Shown here: piece after piece, positions 29,379-36,359 of the stretch
Numbering within the stretch: position 1 is the stretch's first letter
Layout of the letters: every line of letters starts with the position of its first letter
Assembly: GCA_022844485.1 (NCBI GenBank)
Contig: JALHLQ010000033.1
Span: forward strand, 1 to 36,359
Reading direction: 5' to 3'
DNA from: Xanthobacteraceae bacterium
GTDB lineage: Bacteria; Pseudomonadota; Alphaproteobacteria; Rhizobiales; Xanthobacteraceae
Length of the DNA: 36,359 bases
Position numbers and translations under genes: made by a program
The notes under the pieces: model-generated
The model's database searches: none
What the model saw: only the letters and a program-made list of their open reading frames with translations
Told to the model about the DNA's origin: nothing

Positions 29379-29427
29379 GGTCAAGGCTGGCGCTAGGCGC
29401 CCCGCTTCGCGGCTGACGGCCTTGACC
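29379..29427. repeat. Inverted repeat upstream of higBA
   Basis: Arms GGTCAAGGC (29379-29387) and GCCTTGACC (29419-29427) are perfect 9-bp complements about 31 bases apart. The interior is itself GC-rich and partly palindromic (GGCGCTAGGCGCC). It lies in the 251-bp space before higB, which holds no gene. It looks like a small dispersed intergenic element rather than a promoter part. Confidence 0.5.
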
Positions 29428-29490
29428 TGCTGTCGCGCGGACTGCGGGCTTTAAAGGTACTTGCGGCAGCTTGGCGCCGGTCTGGTCATT

Positions 29491-29509
29491 TGTACCTAGG
29501 GGTGGTACA
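29491..29509 (+). promoter_or_regulatory. Candidate HigA operator of the higBA operon
   Basis: TGTACC (29491-29496) and GGTACA (29504-29509) form a perfect inverted repeat with a 7-base centre. It ends 23 bases before the higB ATG, where the promoter or transcript start is expected. HigA antitoxins of this type are HTH proteins that repress their own operon through such palindromes, by family knowledge. The site is the clearest short palindrome near the start. Confidence 0.55.
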
Positions 29510-29532
29510 TTGAAACGCAAGGGAGCTGCGGA

Positions 29533-29829
29533 ATGATCGTGAGCTTTCGAGATGACTGGCTGCGCGATTTCTTCCTCGGCGACGTTCGATCGAAAAGAAT
29601 CCCATCCGATCTCGAAAGCCGCCTATTCCGCAAAATCCAAATGATCGACGATGCAGCGACGGATCAGGACTTACGGGTGCCGCCCAGCAACCATTTCGAA
29701 AAGCTGCACGGCAATCTGGCGGGCTTCCATTCGATCCGTGTCAACAAACAATGGCGGCTTGTCTTCCAGTGGGATGGCGGTCGAGGTGAAGCGACGAGCG
29801 TCTATCTGGACGACCATAGTTATCGGTGA
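29533..29829 (+). CDS. higB: Type II toxin HigB (RelE/ParE superfamily)
   Basis: A 98-residue ribosome-dependent mRNA interferase of the HigB family by pattern: MIVSFRDDWLRDFFLGDVRS, ESRLFRKIQMIDDA, RVPPSNHFEKLHGNLAGFHS, IRVNKQWRLVFQW and the closing VYLDDHSYR. The Lys/Arg in HFEKLHG and VNKQWRLVF correspond to the basic residues that contact mRNA in relatives. The toxin-first order with higA 8 bp behind is typical of higBA. AGGGAGCTGCGG before the ATG supplies the ribosome site. Base composition is less GC-rich than the neighbours, consistent with a mobile cassette. Confidence 0.93.
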   Translation: MIVSFRDDWLRDFFLGDVRSKRIPSDLESRLFRKIQMIDDAATDQDLRVPPSNHFEKLHGNLAGFHSIRVNKQWRLVFQWDGGRGEATSVYLDDHSYR

Positions 29830-29837
29830 GGTGATCC

Positions 29838-30149
29838 ATGTTGATAACGAAGCGCAAGCCGGCAAGCGTTGGCGAAATTCTGATCGAAGAGTTCATGGAA
29901 CCGATGGGTCTGACGCAAGCGGCCTTGGCGGAAGCGATGGGCGTGCAGCGCAAGCACGTCAACGAACTGTGCAATGAACGGCGCGCAATAACCGCTGATA
30001 CTGCTTTGATACTGGCGCGCGTATTCGGCAACAGCGCAGATTTCTGGCTTAACGTGCAACGCCGCAATGATCTGTGGGAGGCCCTGCATTCTCCGAAACG
30101 ACGGCGACGCATCGAGCGCGCTCGACCTGTGCGCCCGGCTGCCGCATGA
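29838..30149 (+). CDS. higA: Type II antitoxin HigA (XRE-family HTH)
   Basis: A 103-residue protein with a Cro/C1-type helix-turn-helix at about 24-65 (LTQAALAEAMGVQRKHVNEL, then AITADTALILARVFG) and the HigA tail NSADFWLNVQRRNDLWEAL. The N-terminal PASVGEILIEEFMEPMGLTQ is the usual family opening. It should neutralise HigB and repress the operon, probably at the TGTACC-N7-GGTACA palindrome. The Arg/Pro-rich end (RRRRIERARPVRPAAA) is longer than in some relatives. It starts 8 bp after higB. Confidence 0.94.
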   Translation: MLITKRKPASVGEILIEEFMEPMGLTQAALAEAMGVQRKHVNELCNERRAITADTALILARVFGNSADFWLNVQRRNDLWEALHSPKRRRRIERARPVRPAAA

Positions 30150-30241
30150 GAATGGACCAGAGTTCAGCGCGCAAGTGGGCAACGCGGAGTTCCCGACCGG
30201 TTCCGCAGTTTTGCTTTCCGCGTGATGGCGCCGGTGGCAAG

Positions 30242-30273
30242 CTGGAGCCGCGCAGCCGGTGCATGACCGCGCG
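30242..30273 (+). repeat. 32-bp direct repeat, copy B
   Basis: Matches copy A (29257-29288) at 31 of 32 bases in the same orientation. Here too it can be read as the end of a frame: the ATG at 30224 opens MAPVASWSRAAGA and a stop, mirroring the C-terminus of the site-2 protease. The bases outside the 32-bp core do not match, so the repeat boundary is sharp. The 210-bp space between higA and the next gene holds nothing else. Confidence 0.85.
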
Positions 30274-30359
30274 GCGCGCCGCGCGGAACCTGGACATTGT
30301 CAGTCCCCTGCCGTTCACGGCTATACTCGCGCGAAGCCACGGCTGGGGGGCGTGTCGTC

Positions 30360-31259
30360 ATGGCTGAACGGCGGCTTGGATTCATCGGCGTGGGCCGAAT
30401 GGGCAGCCACATGGCGGGCCGTTTGCTGGAGGCCGGCTACGCCTTGTCGATCTACGATACGAATGAGACGGCGATGGCGCGGCTCGAGCAGCGCGGCGCG
30501 GTGCGCGCGGCCTCGCCGGCCGAGGTGGCCTCGCAGGCCGAGACCGTGCTGGTCAGCTTGCCGACGCCCGACATTGTCCGTGCCGTCGCCCTCTCCGATG
30601 TCGGCGTGATCGCCGGAGCCGAAGCGAAAACCTTCATCGACCTGTCGACGACCGGCCCGCGCGTCGCGGCCGAGATTGCCGACGCGCTCGCCCGCAAGGG
30701 CATCGCCGCGGTCGACGCGCCTGTGAGCGGCGGCCCTGCCGGCGCGGAAAAAGGCACGCTCGCGGTGATGGTCGCCTGTCCAAAGCCGCTGGCGGAACGT
30801 TTGCGGCCGGTGATCGAGGTGATCGGAAAATTCTTCTGGATCGGCGAAAAGCCCGGCATGGGACAGACGATGAAGCTCGTGAACAACATCCTGTCGGCGA
30901 GCGCGATCTGCATGACCTCCGAGGCGCTGGTGCTGGGCGCCAAAGCCGGGCTCGATGCCGACACGATGATCGCCGTCGTCAATGCCGGAAGCGGCCGCAA
31001 CACGGCGACCGAAGACAAATTCCCGCGCTGCGTCCTGCCGCGCCGCTTCGATTTCGGCTTCGCGACCGAGCTTCTCCACAAGGACGTCCGCCTGGCGCTG
31101 GAGACAGCCGAGTCGCTCGGTGTGCCGATGATGGTGGGCACCGCCGTCAAGCAATTGCTGGCGCTCACCGAAGCGACGCAGGGGCGCGGCACCGACATCA
31201 CGGAAATCGTGCGCACGGTCGAGGCCTGGGCCGGGGTCGAAGTGAAAGGGAAATCATGA
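30360..31259 (+). CDS. NAD(P)-dependent beta-hydroxyacid dehydrogenase (3-hydroxyisobutyrate dehydrogenase family)
   Basis: A 299-residue oxidoreductase with the family's N-terminal Rossmann motif GFIGVGRMGSHMAGRLLEAG, the substrate loop VDAPVSGGPAGAEKGTLAVM, and the catalytic lysine in GMGQTMKLVNN (Lys172). The C-terminal helical domain includes FATELLHKDVRLALETAE. Relatives act on 3-hydroxyisobutyrate, tartronate semialdehyde or other beta-hydroxyacids; the exact substrate cannot be read here. The ATG at 30360 follows a GGGGGG run. Its stop overlaps the next start by four bases (ATGA), so it is the first gene of a three-gene operon with a lactonase-like hydrolase and a carboxymuconolactone decarboxylase relative. 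Confidence 0.93.
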   Translation: MAERRLGFIGVGRMGSHMAGRLLEAGYALSIYDTNETAMARLEQRGAVRAASPAEVASQAETVLVSLPTPDIVRAVALSDVGVIAGAEAKTFIDLSTTGPRVAAEIADALARKGIAAVDAPVSGGPAGAEKGTLAVMVACPKPLAERLRPVIEVIGKFFWIGEKPGMGQTMKLVNNILSASAICMTSEALVLGAKAGLDADTMIAVVNAGSGRNTATEDKFPRCVLPRRFDFGFATELLHKDVRLALETAESLGVPMMVGTAVKQLLALTEATQGRGTDITEIVRTVEAWAGVEVKGKS

Positions 31260-32056
31260 ATGCCGAGGCGCTCTACGAGGTCTACGCGATCCGCTATGCA
31301 CATCATGACCGGAAAGCATCGGAGAATTTCATCGGCGGCGACGCGCACGACCTGCTGCAGCCGCTCGACTTCTACGTCTGGGCGATCGTCGGCCCCGGCG
31401 GCCCGTTCATCGTCGATACCGGATTCGACGAGGCCATGGCCGGCAAGCGCCAGCGGCAGATCGTCAAGCCGGTCGGCAACGGGCTGAAGGCGATCGGCAT
31501 CGACCCCGATCAGGTGGAGAACGTCATCGTCACGCATCTCCATTACGACCATGCCGGCAATTACGGCCTGTTTCCCCGCGCGCGCTATCATCTGCAGGAT
31601 CTCGAAATGGCCTATGCCACCGGCCGCTGCATGGCCCATGGTCATCTGCGCCTGCCGTTCGAAGCCGAGGACGTAGTCGCGATGGTGCGCAAGGTCTTCG
31701 CCGGCCGCGTCAGATTCCACGACGGCGCCGGGGAGATCGCGCCGGGCATCACGCTCCACCGCCTCGGCGGACACTCGAGGGGACTGCAATGCGTGCGCGT
31801 GCAAACGCGGCGCGGCCCCGTGGTGCTCGCCTCCGACGCGGCGCATCTTTATGAGCATGTCGAGGAGGGCCGTGTTTTTCCGATCGTCTATCATGTCGGC
31901 GACGTGCTCGAGGGATATGAGGCGCTGAAAAAGCTCGCGCATTCGCCGGCGCATGTCATCCCGGGCCACGACCCGAAAGTGCTCGCGCGCTATCCGGCGG
32001 CAAAGTCCGGTCTCGAAAATTGGATCGTGCGCCTCGATGCCGACCCGAAACGCTGA
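31256..32056 (+). CDS. MBL-fold hydrolase, N-acyl homoserine lactonase family
   Basis: A 266-residue metallo-beta-lactamase-fold enzyme. The zinc motif HLHYDHAG gives His94, His96, Asp98 and His99. Further ligands are in LGGHSRGLQ, VLASDAAHLY and VIPGHDP. The N-terminal WAIVGPGGPFIVDTGF and YHLQDLEMAYAT are characteristic of the lactonase subfamily (AttM/AiiA relatives). Many members hydrolyse other lactones or esters. The context with a hydroxyacid dehydrogenase and a decarboxylase argues for a catabolic lactone rather than quorum quenching; that is an inference. It overlaps the previous gene by four bases and is followed by the decarboxylase after 22 bp. Confidence 0.93.
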   Translation: MNAEALYEVYAIRYAHHDRKASENFIGGDAHDLLQPLDFYVWAIVGPGGPFIVDTGFDEAMAGKRQRQIVKPVGNGLKAIGIDPDQVENVIVTHLHYDHAGNYGLFPRARYHLQDLEMAYATGRCMAHGHLRLPFEAEDVVAMVRKVFAGRVRFHDGAGEIAPGITLHRLGGHSRGLQCVRVQTRRGPVVLASDAAHLYEHVEEGRVFPIVYHVGDVLEGYEALKKLAHSPAHVIPGHDPKVLARYPAAKSGLENWIVRLDADPKR

Positions 32057-32078
32057 ACCATCAAGACAGGAGGACGAC

Positions 32079-32501
32079 ATGACCGAAGCCAAAGACGACA
32101 CGCTGGAGGACCTTTTCGAGCGCGGGCTTGCCTTGCGCCGCGACGTTCTGGGTGCGTCCTATGTCGACGGCTCGATTGCGGCTGCCAATGAATTCACCAT
32201 GGCCTTTCAGCGCATCACCACGGAGTGGTGCTGGGGCTATGCCTGGTCGCGCCCGGGGCTCGACCGCAAGACGCGCAGCATGCTCAATCTGGCGATGCTC
32301 ACCGCCCTCAACCGCACGCCGGAGATCAAGCTTCACGTCCGCGGCGCGCTCAACAATGGCGTCACCGTCGAGGAGATCAAGGAAGTGCTGCTGCACGCGA
32401 CGATCTATTGCGGGATTCCCGCGGGTCTCGACGCCTTCAAGGCCGCCAACGAGGTGCTCAAGGAGACGGGCGCGATCCCGGCGGCTAAGCAAAAATCATG
32501 A
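32079..32501 (+). CDS. Carboxymuconolactone decarboxylase family protein (PcaC-like)
   Basis: A 140-residue all-helical protein resembling 4-carboxymuconolactone decarboxylase: RRDVLGASYVDGSIAAANEF, CWGYAWSRPGLDRKTRSMLN, then HVRGALNNGVTVEEIKEVLL and HATIYCGIPAGLDAFKAANE. The length and the HxxxxCGxPA motif fit the PcaC branch rather than the AhpD peroxidases, which carry a CxxC pair that is absent here. GGAGG lies 5-8 bases before the ATG at 32079; the longer open frame is only a shadow of the previous gene. No other protocatechuate-pathway gene is nearby, so the substrate may differ. Last gene of its operon. Confidence 0.92.
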   Translation: MTEAKDDTLEDLFERGLALRRDVLGASYVDGSIAAANEFTMAFQRITTEWCWGYAWSRPGLDRKTRSMLNLAMLTALNRTPEIKLHVRGALNNGVTVEEIKEVLLHATIYCGIPAGLDAFKAANEVLKETGAIPAAKQKS

Positions 32502-32601
32502 CGCCGGCAATGCTGGCTTGTCCCGCGATCACGCGCATGAAACGTGAGCGACGACGAACCATGCAGGCTCGAGCCGATCGGCAATCCGTTCGGCCCAAAA
32601 G

Positions 32602-32651
32602 TGTTACCCATATCTCCGGTATGAAACGTAACCTGTGTGTCCGGTACGGAC
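32602..32651 (+). repeat. Two imperfect tandem motifs, possibly an insertion-sequence end
   Basis: 32602-32626 and 32627-32651 align at 18 of 25 positions (TGTTACCCATATCTCCGGTA against CGTAACCTGTGTGTCCGGTA). Repeated GTTACC-type motifs with a TCCGG tail resemble the multi-copy terminal repeats of some transposases in rhizobial genomes. That link is from memory and no transposase gene is present here. Confidence 0.35.
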
Positions 32652-32661
32652 CCTCAGTCCG

Positions 32662-32700
32662 TGGCGGCCAAGATGGGATTCGGACTCTCGGTACGGTTTC
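32662..32700 (-). repeat. tRNA-3'-end-like sequence, possible degenerate attachment site
   Basis: Starts TGGCGG and contains GGGATTCG. Aligned without gaps to the CCA end and T-arm of tRNA-Ser (35958-35995), it matches at 27 of 38 bases, in the same orientation. A tRNA-integrating element using the 3' end of that tRNA would leave such a copy on this side. Part of the match is the T-arm common to all tRNAs, and real attachment repeats are usually more exact, so this is tentative. Confidence 0.3.
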
Positions 32701-32841
32701 GATACTCGGCGCTTGTAATTTCAATGGTTTGGTTTAGCGAAGACGAATTCTCTCTGCCAGAGAATGTTGAGGCCGCTCGCTTGACGCCGCGGACAACTGA
32801 GCTGCCAACGAAGTGCGGAGGTTTCCCCACTATCCATCGGA

Positions 32842-35385
32842 CTATGGATGCCTCCCGAGGAGCCATCGTTTCACGTGCTCAACCGTGAAAAGATAGACGA
32901 CGACGACTGCGGCAAGTGCGAGGAATACGTCAAGCGGCAGCGGCAGGAAGCCGAACCAGGGCGCGAGAAGGGTGAAAGGGAGCAGGACGGCCAGTGCCAC
33001 CACTCCAAGTGCGCTCGCAATGAGCGCCGGGTGCGGCCGGCTGGACCACGGCCGCAGGCGGGTGCGGATCAAGAAAATGACCAGTACCTGGCTGGCCAGC
33101 GACATGACGAACCAGCCGGTCTGGAACAGGGATTCGCCCGCATGGAAGACCCAGAGGAGGAGACCAAAGGCGATGAAGTCGAACAGCGAACTCACTGGCC
33201 CGAGGACCAGCATGAACTCGCGAACGAAACCCATGTCCCAGTGGCGCGGTCGAGTGATGATATCCTCGTCGACATGATCGAGCGGGATGGCGATCTCCGA
33301 GATGTCGTAGAGCAGGTTGTTAAGCAAGATCTGCACCGGGAGCATCGGAAGGAACGGCAGGATGAGCACGGCGCCGGCCATCGAGAACATGTTGCCGAAG
33401 TTAGAGCTCGTCCCCATCATTACGTATTTCATGATGTTCGCGAAGGTCCGTCGCCCCTCGCGCACGCCCTCGGCGAGCACCACGAGGTCATGCTTCAGCA
33501 GGATGATCGCAGCCGCCTCTCTCGCGACATCGACCGCGCCCTCGACCGACAGGCCGACATCGGCTGCCTGCAGCGACGGCGCGTCATTGATGCCGTCGCC
33601 GAGATAGCCAACGACATGACCCTGACGGCGCAGGGCGCGGATGATTCTCGCCTTTTGGGGCGGCGAAACGCGGCAGAACAGGGTGGTGTCGGAGAGCCTC
33701 GCCGCCAGCGCCTCGTCTGTCAGCTCGGCAAGCTCTGGGCCGTTGATGACGCCACCTACGGGAACCCCGAGTGTCGCGCAGACGTGACGCGTCACTCGCT
33801 CATTGTCGCCGCTGACGATCTTGACTGCCACGCCGAGCTCGGCCAGCGCCGCCAGGGCGGGCCGCGCGCTTTCCTTGGGCGGATCGAGGAAGGCGGCAAA
33901 CCCTGCGAAGGTGAGCTCGCTCTCGTCGCTGATGTTGGCATGGCCCCGATCCGGCTCGACCTCGCGCCAAGCGACGCCCAAAACGCGGAAGCCCTCATCG
34001 CCAAGCTGCGCCAATGTGGTGCGAGCTGTCGCTACCGCTTCGTCATTGAGTGGTTTTGCACCATCGACAGCGGCTGCCTGCCAGCTCGAGGAGTGGCTCA
34101 GCACGTCCTCCGGGGCGCCCTTGACGATGAGAAAGCGGCGGCCATCTCGCTCGGCGAGCACCGATACGCGCCGCCGCTCGAAGTCAAACGGCACCTCGTC
34201 GATCTTGCGCCAGTCCGAGAGGTCCTCCGGCGCCGCCTCCATGATCGCATCGTCGAGCGGGCTTTTGAGGCCAGTCTCGAAGGCGGCATTGACGTGCGCC
34301 CAAGTGAGGATGTCACCGCTTTCCTCGCCCGAGAGGTCGACCTCGCGAATGAGCTTGATTCGTCCCTCCGTCAGGGTGCCGGTCTTGTCACTGCACAGGA
34401 TATCCATGCTGCCGAGGTCATGGATGGCCGATAGTCTTTTCACGATCACCCGCTCGCGCGCCATGCGCACCGCACCGTGCGCCAGCGTCACCGAGACGAT
34501 CATCGGCAGGAGTTCTGGCGTGAGCCCGACGGCGAGTGCCAGCGCAAATAGGAAAGATTCCAACAGCGGCCGCTCGAACAGGAGGTTGATCAGCAGCACG
34601 AACAGAACGAGCAGCACGGTGAGCCGCACGAGCAGCATGCCGAAGCGGCGGATGCCGAGGGTGAAGGCAGTGGGCGGCGGCTCCCGGCTTAGCGCCCCAG
34701 CAATCGCGCCGATCCTGGTCGACCGGCCTGTCGCCACGACCAGCGCCCGGGCGGTGCCGCTGACCACCGAGCTCCCCATAAAGACGCCGTTGGCGGGTGT
34801 CGGGTCATCTCCATTGCCGAAGACATCGGCATGCTTCTCGGCGGGATAAGGCTCCCCAGTCAGCAGCGCCTCGTTAACAAAAAGGTCGCGGGATTCGATC
34901 AGCCGGCAGTCCGCAGGGACGAGGTCACCTGCGGAGAGCAGCACCACATCGCCCGGGACGAGTTCCGCTGCCGGAATCTCGTGCGCGGCGCCGTCTCGTA
35001 TCGTGGTTACCCGTAGCGCCACACGCTTTCGGAGCACCTCGGCCGCAGTCTCGGCGCGGTGCTCCTGCACAAAGTCGATGACAATCGACAGGACGACAAT
35101 CGCGATGATGATGAGAAAGCTCGCGCGCTCGTGGGTGAGCGCCGCGATGCCAGCAGCAAACAGTAGGATCAGGACGAGGGGGTTAGAGAAGCGCTTGGCG
35201 AGATTGAACAGAAGACGTCGCCGTCCTGGCTCCTCAAGCTGATTGGCGCCGTGCTTCGTCAGGCGATCGGCGGCTTCTTTGGCACCCAGCCCTTGCAGCG
35301 CATCGCGCGCTTGGGCATCGGATTGGCCGCGTGCCAGTCTGCATTCAGGCGTCGCTTCGACCTCGATGATGGCTGCTCATGCCAT
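32842..35385 (-). CDS. MgtA-type P-type cation ATPase, in-frame stop near the start
   Basis: Membrane ATPase of the Mg-importing P3B type. Marks are the actuator loop NEALLTGEPYPAEKH, membrane motif AVGLTPELLPMIVSVTL, phosphorylation site LCSDKTGTLTEG (residue 228 counting from the GTG at 35070), VKGAPEDVL, GDGINDAPSLQAADVGLSV, and the C-terminal IPLDHVDEDIITRP. The frame is stop-free from 35376 to the end and encodes a normal N-domain and first helix pair (EAADRLTKHGANQL, FSNPLVLILLFAAG), but holds no ATG, GTG or TTG until 35070. The well-placed ATG at 35385, after AAGGAC, is followed by GCA and TGA. The gene is thus a 5'-damaged or misassembled roughly 847-codon ATPase, uses a rare start, or is truncated to 742 residues lacking helices 1-2. 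Which one cannot be decided here. Confidence 0.85.
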
Positions 35386-35957
35386 GTCCGTCCTTCTACA
35401 CTGACCCCTCAGCTGGAGGCCGGCCCAAGGCGCGCCGAAGTTGATTACACTGAGCGCATCTACAGCATAAGTCGGTCGGATAGCGCCAGCACTGTAATCG
35501 TGACGCAATCTGGCCGTCGATTCCGACAGAAGTCAGCGGCCCTGAGCCTAACTATGCACAGCTAAGCACATCCCAAGGACCGAAACGACAATCCGATATG
35601 AACTCCGCAAAGTTTAGCGCTGTTGCGCTCCGACTCCGCACTTGGGATCCGCACTGCAGCTCCGAAAAAGCCTGCAAAATCAATTGACGTGTTTGCATTC
35701 TCTATTTCCCATTCCGAGACTTCTCGCGAACAGTACGGAGGTGAGTGCGAGCAAAAAGCGGTCAATTTCAATGGACTACAAGAACCGTACTAAATCGGCG
35801 AAGTCCGGCGGTTTGGAGAGAAATCGTCCCAGAGAGAGAATTTCGGACTCCGGCAAGGTCAGCGCAGTCCGAAGGTTTTGCCGCGAAGGCCCGCCGTTAT
35901 TGTGCTCTTGAGCAGGTCGAGTACGGCTCGGAGAATGTTGGTCGCGCGCGGCAGGCC
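35386..35957. other. 572-bp gene-free, AT-richer stretch between ATPase and tRNA-Ser
   Basis: No gene is supported on either strand; short open frames give uninformative translations. The sequence is clearly less GC-rich than the housekeeping parts, as seen in runs such as 35655-35720. It may be decayed mobile DNA next to the tRNA. No intact integrase gene or fragment is recognised. Confidence 0.6.
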
Positions 35958-36047
35958 TGGCGGAGAGGGAGGGATTCGAACCCCCGATAGGGTTGCCCCT
36001 ATGCCGCATTTCGAGTGCGGTGCTTTCAACCACTCAGCCACCTCTCC
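35958..36047 (-). tRNA. tRNA-Ser (anticodon CGA)
   Basis: On the minus strand the gene starts GGAGAGGTGGCTGAGTGG and has the long variable arm typical of serine tRNAs (CATAGGGGCAACCCTATC region). The T-arm reads GGGGGTTCGAATCCCTCC, the acceptor closes with CCTCTCC paired to GGAGAGG, and the encoded end is GCCA. The anticodon stem CCGCA/TGCGG encloses CTCGAAA, giving anticodon CGA (36011-36013), which reads UCG. The 90 bases include CCA. Confidence 0.97.
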
Positions 36048-36325
36048 CAGGGGCCTGTCCGGCGAAGCGCGAACCGGTTCGCCGAACGGCAATGCGCCAA
36101 CACAACCCATTCTAGAACGGTTTCCGATTCATCGAAGCGGAGATCGGAGATCGTCCTGGGCGCGCCCGGCGCGGGCACGCCCGCGACGGGCTCGTTATGT
36201 AACTCCCGCCCGGATGAAGCTCAAGCTGCCGGCCGAGGCGCCAGGGCTCCGAACTCGGGTTAACGGCGGTTTGCTCCTTGCGGGAAGTCTGATTCCCTGG
36301 GTGGGGTTGATTCGGAGCCGCCACC
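36048..36325. other. 278-bp space between tRNA-Ser and the window-edge gene
   Basis: No gene is supported. It contains the tRNA promoter region (reading leftwards) and GC-rich palindromic patches such as GGGCGCGCCCGGCGCGGGCACGCCC around 36158-36184 that make no clean single hairpin. Nothing else stands out. Confidence 0.5.
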
Positions 36326-36359
36326 ATGAGCCTTACTGTTTTCGATTTAGCCGAGAAGC
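36326..36359 (+). CDS. Possible gene start cut by the window edge
   Basis: ATG at 36326 is preceded by CGGAG at a reasonable distance and opens the frame MSLTVFDLAEK to the end of the window. Eleven codons are too few to name a product. It may be a genuine 5' end because no competing frame covers it. Confidence 0.35.
   Translation, partial: MSLTVFDLAEK

Larger units (their letters stand above)
32502..32841. other. 340-bp intergenic space with mobile-element-like remnants
   Basis: No gene is supported. The space holds two imperfect copies of a TGTTACCCATATCTCCGGTA-like motif (32602-32651), a sequence resembling the 3' end of a tRNA (32662-32700), and then AT-richer sequence up to the ATPase stop. 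It separates the catabolic operon from the convergent ATPase gene. No strong terminator is visible. Confidence 0.6.

Noticed and set aside
31256..32056. Dedicated quorum-quenching lactonase
   Set aside because: The fold and subfamily fit, but there is no luxI/luxR or signal-degradation context; the operon partners point to catabolism, so the specific activity is not claimed.
35377..35379. TGA at codon 3 of the ATPase read as selenocysteine
   Set aside because: P-type ATPases of this type have no selenocysteine there and no hairpin like a bacterial SECIS follows the codon.

Overview
The window is GC-rich DNA that looks like the chromosome of an alphaproteobacterium of the order Hyphomicrobiales (Rhizobiales), probably near the Xanthobacteraceae/Nitrobacteraceae. 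The evidence is gene order: sucC-sucD-sucA-sucB-lpdA, then a DUF4337 gene, xerC and priA; a separate F1 cluster atpHAGDC followed by rppH; and the chain proA-nadD-rsfS-rlmH-envC-ctpA-yibQ. The genus is not resolved from sequence alone.

1-8061 is the lower TCA block. It opens inside an array of 69-bp palindromic repeat units that bracket a DUF559 (VSR-like nuclease fold) gene. This module appears to have landed in the 3' end of sucC: nine codons that look like the native SucC tail, with the sucD ribosome binding site inside them, survive just before sucD. Then come sucA (E1), sucB (E2), an inserted pair of small overlapping genes (membrane/helical protein plus pentapeptide-repeat protein) and lpdA (E3). 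8083-11957 holds a DUF4337 membrane protein and xerC on the minus strand, divergent from priA.

12026-14861 has a SulP anion transporter divergent from an exported cyclase-family hydrolase. 14987-20169 is the F1 ATP synthase operon atpH-atpA-atpG-atpD-atpC, with a strong hairpin in its leader and a diverged copy of the palindromic repeat family wedged between atpA and atpG. rppH meets atpC tail to tail with a 4-bp overlap.

20737-27799 is a minus-strand housekeeping chain: proA, nadD, rsfS (ribosome silencing), rlmH (23S rRNA methylation), an EnvC-type amidase activator, a CtpA-type protease and a YibQ-type divergent polysaccharide deacetylase. The last three suggest envelope and cell-division maintenance. 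A clear hairpin terminator follows ctpA.

28163-36359 is more accessory. It has a site-2 protease with CBS domains, a higBA toxin-antitoxin pair with an inverted-repeat operator and bracketed by 32-bp near-identical direct repeats, and a three-gene catabolic-looking operon (beta-hydroxyacid dehydrogenase, MBL-fold lactonase-like hydrolase, carboxymuconolactone decarboxylase family). Next is a possible island between a tRNA-3'-end-like sequence and tRNA-Ser(CGA). The island carries an MgtA-type P-type ATPase whose only well-placed ATG is followed by an in-frame stop at codon 3. The window ends in the first codons of a possible further gene.

The best candidates for something undescribed are the DUF559/69-bp palindrome module and its effect on sucC, the higBA-bracketing direct repeats, and the tRNA-Ser-side island with the interrupted ATPase.
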